DNA of 17,289 nt from Prototheca cutis (Eukaryota; Chlorophyta; Trebouxiophyceae; Chlorellales; Chlorellaceae): contig BCIH01000002.1 of NCBI GenBank assembly GCA_002897115.2, forward strand, positions 1-17,289, given 5' to 3'. Under the pieces are notes generated by a model that worked only from the letters and a program-made list of their open reading frames with translations, searched no databases and was not told where the DNA came from. Every line of letters begins with the position of its first letter. Positions within the stretch are counted from its first letter, which is position 1. The position numbers were made by a program, and so were the translations under genes. This document shows positions 9,215-17,289 of the stretch, piece by piece.

Positions 9215-10253
9215 CGGCCATCTGGCTAACAGCGTTCATCGTCGATGGCTTGGCCTGGATCCACGCGGGGGGCCTGTCATACCGTGGCAAGCAAGCATGC
9301 AGTTCTGCCGGCTTTCGTGGCAATGGCACCTGAACTCAAACCAGATAGTCTGCTCTGCGTTGGTGGCTCGCCAGAAGCGGTAGTGTCGCTATTTCAGGCG
9401 ATCCCACAGCAATATCAGCACCAGGTCGTCGAGGATGCACGAGCCTTGCCTGGATGTCAATCCCAAGAAGAGTGCAACAATCCGGGCAAAATCTCAGGGG
9501 TGCCACTTAGTCCACGCTCCTGGCAGTGAAAGTTCACGGGCAGGCTGAATTGCCTGTACAACTCCCTGATCAAACGTGCCCTAATTTGGATTGTCAATAC
9601 ACCAATGCAATAATCATGCAGAGTGAAACCACGAGGAATATCCCAGATGGTCGGGGTTGTACCGAGGGCTCCTCCAAACAGGGCAAATAGCAGGCTGCTG
9701 TCAGTCACCTTCCTTCCCGCAGTCATGCTTAAAGGCCTGTAGGGGTGCGCTCTTGAAACCACTTCAGTCGCGAATACCAGGTGCTCTTTCCCATTCCTGA
9801 TCGCCTAAATGTTTCGAATGTACATAATTCTGGAGGAAAAAGGCGTTGCAAAGGCCTATCCGCGCTGTTCAAAGTGTTGGATCTTGGATACGGTGCTCCG
9901 GGGTTGCTTTGGACGAGGACTGACTGCGTGCAGGCACGCCCACCTCCTTCCAAGGGGTACCCCCCGCAGACTGCGTCAGTAGTTTGGGATAGTAATTGTC
10001 GTGTAGCAGGCGAGGTTGGTGGGCGTGGAAGAGCCCCTGAACTGATTTGTCAAGAATTACCGACCGCGATTGAGCAGCCGGTCCGGGGGAGCGCCTTACT
10101 CTCACAGCGGGTCCGGGAGGGAGCCGAGTCAATGGCATCGGGACCACCTCGCATCATTTGTAGCATGCAGATCCCTGCCGCGCTGGGGCTGTTCTTTTTG
10201 AGCGATGCGAGCACATGATTGTATTTGATTAGAGAGCGCGTGCTGTGGCCAAC
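9215..10253. other. Gap upstream of ERGIC3; possible element remains
   Basis: I support no intact gene here. If the Fanzor-like gene once was complete, its 5' part would lie here on the minus strand, but the frames at 9215-9480 are broken by stops and I could not identify the missing RuvC motifs. A minus-strand frame at 9457-9726 (89 codons) has fair composition but no recognisable domain. The last few hundred bases must hold the ERGIC3 promoter. Confidence 0.35.
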
Positions 10254-11945
10254 ATGTACGGCGGTGGCCGTGCACAGGGCTCGGGGGCCACGGGCTGGGG
10301 AGTGCTGCGGAACTTCGATGCCTTTCCCAAGCAGCGGGAGGAGGCCAAGGAGTTTTTCCAGTCCACAGTGACCGGTGGCTTGATCACGATCGTTGCCGTA
10401 GGACTCATGGCCCTGCTGTTCCTGTCCGAGCTCGGTGTGTGGGCACTGGTGGACGGGGGGTTTGGGGGCCACTGGTGATCTCACGGACTTTTGGAGACAG
10501 ATCCACGCCGTGCATGACCACCGAACGCCTGAACTTGGCCTTGATCACTCTCCAGGGATTTACATGCACGTGGAGCAAGTGACGGAGCTGCAGGTGGACA
10601 CCAGCCGAGGGGAGCAGATGTCCATCCACGTGCGTTTGTGGTGCCCAGGCAGAAGCTCGTTGACTGGTTTGTGGGGCCAGGAAATTATTCGATCAACGGC
10701 TCTCCTGTTTGCCTGGGTTGCACTTTGTCTGCTCCAGCTGTACGAGGAGGTCGGCGGCTTCATGGTCTCCTGGAGACGACTGATGATCCCAGTGATCGCT
10801 TGAGCCCCAGCGCCCCTGCCCTTCCAACGCCTGCGATTGCAGCTGGACGTCACGCTGCCTCGCATGCCTTGCTCCTGGATCACCCTCGATGCCATGGACG
10901 TCAGCGGAGAGCTGCATCTGGATGTGGTGAGGAAGTGTGCTGGGTGCTTCCTGGGACGGGTGCTGGGATGGCCGATTCGGGTTCTCACACAGTCGACAAC
11001 ACAACACAGCCGCATACATCTTATCCACCCACTCCCCCACTGACCTTGCCCGTGAACACACACACCCCAAAACCCCAGGCGCACAGCGTTTACAAGCGGC
11101 GGCTGACCTCCTCTGGGGAACAGCTGTCTGACGACGAGCAGCACGACGTGGGCCCCCAAAAATCCCCGCTCCCCCCCGCGCTGCTGCCCAACAGCACGGT
11201 GGCCTGCGGTTCGTGCTACGGCGCGGAGCTGGAGCCCGGGCAGTGCTGCAACACGTGCGCGGAGGTGCGCGAGGCGTACCGCCGCCGGGGCTGGGCCGTG
11301 CGTGAGACGCTCAAGGTCAGCCAGTGCGCCAACGACCATTACCTGGAAGAGCTCAAGGCGCAGCGGGGAGAGGGCTGCCGGGTGTGGGGCCACCTCCAGA
11401 TCAACAAAGTGGCGGGGAACATCCACGTTGCACCAGGGAAGTCGTACCAGGCGGGGGCCATGCACGTGCACGACACCTCGCCCTTTGTCGGCGAGGTGTT
11501 TGACTTTTCCCACGAGGTGCACCAGCTGGCGTTTGGCGAGGAGTACCCGGGCATGCACAATCCCCTGGATGGCGTCGCTGTGACAGCGCCCCACGGCGAG
11601 GATGGCGCCCCCCTCCCCGGCCAGCACCAGTACTTTCTCAAAGTCGTGCCCACCGTCTACCGCACGCACGCGGGCGCCGACATCAGGACCAACCAGTTTT
11701 CGGTGACAGAGCATTTCAAGCGCACGCCCCCACGCAGCCAGGAGCTGTCGGGCCTCTTCTTCTTTTACGACCTCTCTCCCATCCGCGTCACCTACGACGA
11801 GCACGCCAGCTCTTTTCTCACTTTCCTCACCTCGGCCATCGCCATCGTGGGGGGGGTCTTCACCGTCTGCGGCATCGTCGACGCCACCGTCTACCACGGC
11901 GAGAAAGTCATCCGCAAGAAGATGCAAATGGGCAAGCAGTTCTGA
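10254..11945 (+). CDS. ERGIC3: ERGIC3 / Erv46-type cargo receptor of COPII vesicles
   Basis: Four exons: 10254-10434, 10556-10629, 10843-10926 and 11079-11945. Introns are 121, 213 and 152 bases with matching phases, giving 401 residues against about 385 in animals. Erv46/ERGIC3 cycles between ER and Golgi with Erv41 and retrieves escaped ER proteins. The N-terminus has the FDAFPK motif and a membrane segment at about 41-60 ending LLFLSEL. The lumenal domain has MPCSWITLDAMDVSGE and the cysteine-rich CGSCYGAE...CCNTC at 156-173, followed by REAYRRRGW. Later family motifs are NKVAGN, APGKS and TNQFSVT. A second membrane segment lies at about 358-385, and the tail is HGEKVIRKKMQMGKQF. The insert before CGSC (residues 139-154) is Pro-rich and is the likeliest source of the extra length. 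The ATG at 10254 is the first of the frame. No TGTAA was found in the 326 bases before the convergent E2 gene. Confidence 0.96.
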
Positions 11946-12149
11946 TACCTTGATGGCCTGTCGGTCCGTGGGCGTGAATGTGGGTGTGGGCGGGGGTGTT
12001 TGGGGCCCCACAAGAGAGGCCCTGTCGCCGTCCCTTGCCACCACCCATCCGAAACGCCTCCTGTTGCTCCTTGCACTGGCTGCTGCTCTTCCCCCTCGCC
12101 CGGCTCAAATCATGTGATTCTTCGCCAACCCTGCGGCTAGGAACTGTGT

Positions 12150-12154
12150 TTACA
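12150..12154 (-). terminator. Putative TGTAA polyadenylation signal of the E2 gene
   Basis: The minus strand reads TGTAA 118 bases past the stop of the E2 gene. It lies inside the short gap shared with the convergent ERGIC3 gene, so the two 3' untranslated regions probably overlap or abut. Confidence 0.45.
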
Positions 12155-12271
12155 GCGGCCACCATCGTGGACACGGAGGAATCTGCCACCTCGGCGATCC
12201 CCGGGGAGCCCACACCCCCGCGCCATCGATTGCGCACGCTCGCGCACCGCAAACCACAAACCAGCAAAGCG

Positions 12272-13167
<896 letters not shown>

Positions 13168-13595
13168 GGATCGTCGTCACACGGCCGTGCGCAGCACCAG
13201 CGGAAGAGAAGGTTCCAAACGGTCCTATCCAATCCGGGTCTCGCTCGGCGTCCTTCAAATGCGTACGGACTATAACAAAAGGATTATTGTATCGAGGAAT
13301 AGCGCTGGCTGCCACGGAGGCGACTGGGTGTAACGGCAACCTGACCTGCCCTTTCAAGTTCCCGGGATCGAGGGGCGGAGCAGCGCCTGGACTCATCCAC
13401 AGGAAAAACTGCTGGGGCAGGTCCCGAGCGCGGCCAGCATTCCCGATCAAAGCACTTTGCGCATTCCATTGTGAACGCACCCATTTGCGACTGCATGATC
13501 ATGGAATGCCCTGCACGAATCTAGGTTGATTGGGCTGCGAAGGAATTGCGAGAGAACGAGTCGGGACCAGGCCATTGCGCCATCGCCCTGTCCAC
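13168..13595. promoter_or_regulatory. Shared upstream region of two divergent genes
   Basis: These 428 bases separate the start codons of the E2 gene (minus) and the small membrane-protein gene (plus). No coding frame here has family resemblance. It must hold both promoters and leaders unless further 5' exons exist. I see no convincing TATA box on either side. Confidence 0.5.
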
Positions 13596-14096
13596 ATGGG
13601 GTTTCCGCCCCAGTACTATGCCACCGTTGCCGCCGCCTGCTTCGTGGTGCGAAGAACATTCTCGGGTTTCTTTCGATCTTTGAGTGTCGCATGCACATGC
13701 ATCGGGGTCCTTTTTCCACCTCTGCATGCCACCTCCGAACCGGGCAGCCATCCAATCCGACACAGCTGGGCGGGTGCATGGAGCTCTTCATGATCAAGAC
13801 AGGGTTTTACGAAAAGTGCGGCCAGGATCATGCGTGGGTTACTCTTTGATGTCCCATGCATTTCAAGAGGTTGCTGGGAGAATCTGTGAGGATCAATGGG
13901 GAGGAAACGACAGTAACAGCAGCAGCGCTCTGAGCCGTTGCATGCCCCCCTCCACGCCACCGACAGGGTCACGAGCATCGAGGCGGTCAAGCTGCAAGAG
14001 AGTAGGGAAGAACGGCAGGCATTCCTGGACGCCCTCAAAGCCCGCTACGAGGGGCGGGACAACGGCGGTGGGTCACCCCCCAGCCTCGGCAAGTAG
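13596..14096 (+). CDS. Small single-pass membrane protein, 76 residues
   Basis: Three exons: 13596-13646, 13766-13815 and 13967-14096. Introns of 119 and 151 bases have GTGCGA and GTGCGG donors, CACAG and GACAG acceptors and matching phases. The protein begins MGFPPQYYATVAAACFV, continues with GGCMELFMIKTGFYEK, and ends with a charged helix-like tail (EAVKLQESREERQAFLDALKARY). One hydrophobic segment spans about residues 7-27. The central MELFMIKTGFYEKV block resembles, from memory, short uncharacterised membrane proteins of land plants and algae; I cannot name a function. A site in an organelle or ER membrane is a guess. Splitting the first hydrophobic stretch over an intron explains why no long open frame shows. 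An alternative donor at 13644 would drop one Val. It converges on the CCDC174-like gene, 169 bases away. Confidence 0.75.
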
Positions 14097-14265
14097 AGCA
14101 GTGGAGTAAGACGGGCGGCATGTGCTGTCGCCGCTGGGGCGGCGATGTACGCGCGCCTTGGAACACCGCCGCGGGCGCCGCAGCCTTCCGACGAGTCGCC
14201 TGTGCTTTTGAAGATGGGCATTTTGGTTGCTCCTGGGGCAATGGCCCTGGGGGATCGAGTGAGTC

Positions 14266-15385
14266 TCACTCCATGGCGGCAGGGCGCCTGGGGCTTGGAG
14301 TGGCACCTCTCCGTGGTGCTGGGGACGGGTTCTGTGCACCTCGAGACCCTGCCGCCCGCTTGGCCAGCGCCGCTGCCGCAGCCTTTTTCACAAAAGCGGC
14401 CTTGAGCGCGGCGGCTCTGGCGGCGCTGGAAGCCTCTGCAGCAGCCCGTGCGCTTCGTGCCGCCGCGCGCGCCGCGGCCGTCTCGCTGGCGAGCTCACGG
14501 ATGGCCTGGACAGCGTGTCGGGGTTTATAGGGCGTGGCAGTCAATAATCAGGCTCGGTGGGAGGAGCTTGGACTGAGTGACCCATGGAGCCGAGACGGGG
14601 CCAGAGGGACCTGCCGGCCCCCAGCCGGCCGGCGTCCGTCCAACGACCCACATCCCTGTAACCACAAACACCCGGCAGGAAACCACCACCACTCCTAGAA
14701 AAAATAATTTCATGGAGCACAAACTCGCCTCGTGGCGCTGCGCCCGTCGCTCTTCGAGGGCCGTCTCGTCGGCCCGATTCCGTTCGGCTTCACGTTCCCA
14801 ATCCCGGCGCGCCCGCTCCCGCTGCATGTCTGCGCTGAGCATTCCCTCGGCGTTTAGAGCTGCCTCCCCAGCAGAATCCGGTGGCGGTTTGAGCTCAAAG
14901 TCCACCTCATACTCCCGGCCTTCAGCCGGCTCGGCGCCAGAGGCCAGCCGGTCGTACAAGGCCGCCTTGCGCTCCAGCGCGGCCGCCGACGCCGCCAGCC
15001 GGTCGGTGGGGGTGGCCTCTGCTGCGCGATCTCGAGCGTCCCGTGCTGCGACCCCGGGGTTGGCACGCTCGGTCGTCGCTGAGCGCGGCCTGGCGCGGCG
15101 CCGGACTCGGAGCTCCTCGGTGCTAAGGCCGCCGTTCCGCTGAGCAGCGGCCTCCTCCTGCTTGCTGGCCAGCTGTGATCGCAGCGCGCCCAGGCCCGCC
15201 GTGCCCACGCCTGTAATGTTCGTGGGAGGGATTGCACGACAGCGCCGTTGCCAGGCAGGGCATCGTCATGGATGCAGCGGGAAGCAGGGGCATGGACCCC
15301 ACCTCCTGCTTCACCACACACCATCGAGCACACCCCAAAGCAGCCAACATGCGGGCCAAGGCTCTTCACCTTCGATCAGCCTCAT
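14266..15385 (-). CDS. CCDC174-like coiled-coil nuclear protein
   Basis: The model has three exons: 15385-15370 (16 bases), 15210-14729 and 14505-14266, giving 245 residues. Family features in order: a leading segment ALRSQLASKQEEA; NPGVAARDARDRA at about 56, like the N-x-GV-x-x-R block; LERKAALYDRLASG at about 85-97; YEVDFELK at 106-113; then a charged helix (QRERARRDWEREAERNRADE) and an Ala/Arg-rich tail. Animal CCDC174 is a nuclear protein linked to the exon junction complex; a role in RNA metabolism here is by analogy. Intron 2 (223 bases) needs a GC donor, GAG|GCGAGT, and joins in phase 0. Exon 1 is the weakest part: MRLIEG was picked because its GTGAAG donor and phase fit the acceptor CATTACAG at 15211. 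Length is on the short side for the family. Confidence 0.72.
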
Positions 15386-15780
15386 TTTCTTGGGCTGCAC
15401 GGAGCTCTGAGCAAGCCATCCCAGGGACTCCCGCTCCCTGGGCAGCTTGCCCGACGGGCCGTCGTCCCGGCCCATGGCCGGCGCGAGCCCAAGCCACGCC
15501 GACTCAAGGGCCAGGCCTCGAGGCCAGCATTGCGGCTTCGTGCTTTCACATGAAATTCAGAGTGCCCATGTATTGGCTCATGCAAGTCTTGACCCCCCGA
15601 TCGCGTTTTGTTGTGCGGAATGATCACCTGCCCATGTGCTTTGCCTCTCGCCCTCACCCATCCCACCGGCACCACTGCTCGAGCGCCACCATGGCATTTG
15701 GTCCCCCTCGGCCTGCCTGCCTTCGAGACGGCAGCCATATTCGGACAGGGACCCGCTTCACCCACCCAGAGTCCATGTCG

Positions 15781-15785
15781 TTACA
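15781..15785 (-). terminator. Putative TGTAA polyadenylation signal of the UBM gene
   Basis: The minus strand reads TGTAA 83 bases past the stop of the UBM-containing gene at 15868. It is the most typical spacing of the candidates in this window. Confidence 0.45.
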
Positions 15786-15867
15786 GTTCATCATCACAAG
15801 TACAGAGCAGAAGCCACGATGGCCTGCCCTGCTTTGCCAAAACTTTCTCAGCAACCGAAGCGTCCAC

Positions 15868-16638
15868 TCAGGCCGGGATCAAGACGCCGTGGGCGTTGCG
15901 GCGGAGCTGGGCAGGATAGGCTCCCGCGGCGGCCAGCGTCGGCAGCGCCGGACCTGAAGCCGGTCCCTTGAAAGAAAGCGGGCCAGCGCCGTGCCTGTGC
16001 CCACCATTCTGGTCAAGAATGCGTGGCGCCGAGGGCTGCGGGCCCCCGCCACGGCCGCCACGGTTGACGATGGTCACGCTGACGGTCCGGGGGCCCTGCG
16101 CTGGTGCCGGCCGAACCACGGTCAGCGGCGCCCTCGCGCCACGACCCGGACCTGGCGCAGGCGCTCCCTTACCCCTTTGCTGCTGCTGCTGCTGCTGTCG
16201 TGGCACGGGCCGCCGCGCCGCGCCTGGGGTGCCCGCGCTGGGCCGGGTCTTGCCCTTGGGGGTGGGCAGCTTGACGGCCAGCACACGTGGTGTGGGACGG
16301 CCCTTGGCCGGTGCGCCATTGCCAGAGGGCTTGTCCTTGGCACCGGGCTGCAGCGGGAAGAATGCTACCCGGGTCTGGTCAGTTGTGATGGAAGTTTAGC
16401 CAAGACGTGCTACGGCCCGCCTCTCAAGCAGAGAGCAGGACAGTTCTCTTCCCACCCGCCCCGGTCATTCCCCCCGCGCGGATGATCACCACCAGCACTG
16501 TCCAATGAACACTGTGGACCCATGCGCGACCTTGTTGCGGGTGCTCTTGGCCTTGTTGGGAGCCCCCTTCCTGGACGGCGCCCGGTTCTTCGAGATGAGA
16601 TCGTCCAAGCTCATGGAGAGCTTCTTGTCCACATCCAT
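15868..16638 (-). CDS. UAP56-binding-motif protein, mRNA export adaptor-like
   Basis: Two exons: 16638-16531 and 16374-15868. The 156-base intron is phase 0 (AACAAG|GTCGCG, acceptor GACCAG), giving 204 residues. The N-terminus MDVDKKLSMSLDDLISKNR carries the UAP56-binding motif (residues 8-19), the short helix by which ALY/REF and UIF bind the helicase UAP56/DDX39 in the TREX complex. The rest is basic, low-complexity and Gly/Pro/Arg-rich: VAFFPLQPGAKDK, a run of seven Gln, then GKGAPAPGPGRGARAP and NRGGRGGG, which could bind RNA. There is no RRM domain, so it is closer to UIF (FYTTD1) than to ALY in layout. Nuclear mRNA export is inferred from the motif alone. The ATG at 16638 directly precedes the motif; a leader exon upstream is possible. 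Confidence 0.75.
16177..16197 (-). repeat. CAG/CAA run encoding seven glutamines
   Basis: Six CAG codons and one CAA lie in the low-complexity half of the UBM protein. The run is prone to length change between strains. Confidence 0.9.
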
Positions 16639-17082
16639 GGCGCCACGCTCACTTGCAGATTCTGGTGTAAAAACAGAGTTTTCCCGCTGGCCTTCAACGG
16701 CGCAGGGATGCCCGTCAGGGGGATGCACCCAACCGCTCGGGCCGGGGAGTGGATCGCAAGCACAGCGGGCCCTCCCGGGAGCGGTTTCCCTAGCTCTGGG
16801 TGGACCTGAGTGCGGTTTCAGAATCACACAACGCAAGTCAAATGGGCACCAATCATGCCGATGGTCCTGCTTCCCCTTGTCTGTGGAGTCAATGACGATG
16901 GATGTTTCCCTCTCTCGTCGGAAATCCTCAGCGCAGATTGCCCATTCGGGAATGCTCGGGGGGGTGCAATGCAGGGCAAAAATAATGCAACCAGCTCAGC
17001 CAGCAACAGCGTCACATCACCCCGGAGGTTGCTGGGCATCACTGATGGCCGAAAATTTTCACACTCTGCAGGGCAATAGGAA
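16639..17082. other. Upstream region of the UBM gene, no supported gene
   Basis: A minus-strand frame (17039-16824, 71 codons) starts MPSNLRGDVTLLLAELVALF and could be read as a secretion signal, but it has no recognisable domain, and I found no partner exon. The UBM gene promoter should be here. Confidence 0.35.
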
Positions 17083-17109
17083 GGTGGACCATCCCCATGA
17101 TGGACCACC
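17083..17109. repeat. Near-perfect 10-base inverted repeat
   Basis: GGTGGACCAT (17083-17092) faces ATGGACCACC (17100-17109) across seven bases, with one mismatched pair. It is the first of several inverted repeats that fill the right edge. Confidence 0.6.
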
Positions 17110-17124
17110 TCCGGGACTGTGTTC

Positions 17125-17167
17125 CCTTCCCGGGGCAACGAGCCCAGAGCCCGTTGCCCCGGGAAGG
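17125..17167. repeat. Perfect 16-base inverted repeat, GC-rich
   Basis: CCTTCCCGGGGCAACG (17125-17140) and its exact reverse complement (17152-17167) flank an 11-base loop. As RNA or single-stranded DNA it would form a very stable hairpin. Confidence 0.9.
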
Positions 17168-17185
17168 AAGCCCCCAGGGTTTTTA

Positions 17186-17241
17186 CCCCGGGGCTGCTTT
17201 CCCTTTCCGGGGAAGGGAAGGAGCCCCGGGAGTTCCCACCC
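17186..17241. repeat. Imperfect GC-rich inverted repeat
   Basis: CCCCGGGGCTG...TTTCCCTTTCC is followed by GGAAGGGAAGGAGCCCCGGG, an imperfect reverse complement of it. Together with the 16-base repeat just before, this makes 17083-17241 almost wholly self-complementary. Confidence 0.6.
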
Positions 17242-17289
17242 CCGTTGGAAGGCTATAACCTCCCAGGATGGATTTTACTGCGGCGCTGG

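Noticed and set aside
9457..9726. Minus-strand frame of 89 codons upstream of the Fanzor-like fragment
   Set aside because: It might belong to the same decayed element, but none of its sequence matches a RuvC or Fanzor motif I know.
10560..12044. 494-codon minus-strand open frame
   Set aside because: It is antisense to the ERGIC3 exons and introns, which are firmly identified on the plus strand.
15232..15957. 241-codon plus-strand frame
   Set aside because: It lies across the 5' end of the CCDC174-like gene and the 3' end of the UBM gene, with no domain and composition typical of a chance frame.
16824..17039. Minus-strand frame with a hydrophobic start (MPSNLRGDVTLLLAELVALF)
   Set aside because: It is short, has no partner exon or downstream domain, and lies in the expected promoter of the UBM gene.

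Overview
This window looks like nuclear DNA of a green alga, most plausibly a GC-rich trebouxiophyte of the Chlorella/Auxenochlorella type; the species is not proven by the sequence. Genes are split by short introns of about 100-240 bases, mostly with GTGAGT or GTGCGT-like donors and two with GC-AG borders. The chlorophyte-type polyadenylation motif TGTAA lies downstream of four genes. The proteins are eukaryotic: a vacuolar-type cation/proton exchanger, ERGIC3/Erv46, a UBC4/5-class E2, a CCDC174-like nuclear protein and an mRNA-export adaptor with a UAP56-binding motif. All spliced models were assembled by eye from reading frame, splice signals and remembered family sequences; none was tested by a search.

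Layout. At 1-570 (minus) is the 5' part of a secreted Ser/Thr/Pro-rich, mucin-like protein that runs off the left edge. At 2442-3128 (minus) is a complete two-exon gene for a small secreted protein that is very rich in tryptophan and N-glycosylation sequons. The stretches between and after them (571-2374, 3177-5063) hold no gene I can support. At 5064-8199 (plus) is a nine-exon CAX-type Ca2+/H+ exchanger. At 8746-9126 (minus) is a C-terminal fragment of a TnpB/Fanzor-like protein (zinc ribbon plus the last RuvC aspartate), probably a decayed mobile-element gene. At 10254-11945 (plus) is a four-exon ERGIC3/Erv46 gene, tail to tail with a four-exon E2 gene at 12272-13167 (minus). Divergent from the E2 is a three-exon gene for a 76-residue membrane-anchored protein (13596-14096, plus), whose exons are too small to show as open frames. 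It converges on a CCDC174-like gene (14266-15385, minus), followed upstream by a UBM/mRNA-export adaptor gene (15868-16638, minus). The right edge (17083-17289) is GC-rich and full of inverted repeats.

How they work together. This is not an operon. The right half is a compact set of housekeeping genes for ER-Golgi trafficking, ubiquitination and RNA metabolism, packed divergently and convergently with short gaps. The left third is sparse and carries lineage-specific secreted proteins. The most interesting items are the tandem secreted-glycoprotein genes, the Fanzor-like fragment, the hidden 76-residue gene, the two GC-AG introns and the alternating purine-pyrimidine tracts in neighbouring exchanger introns.
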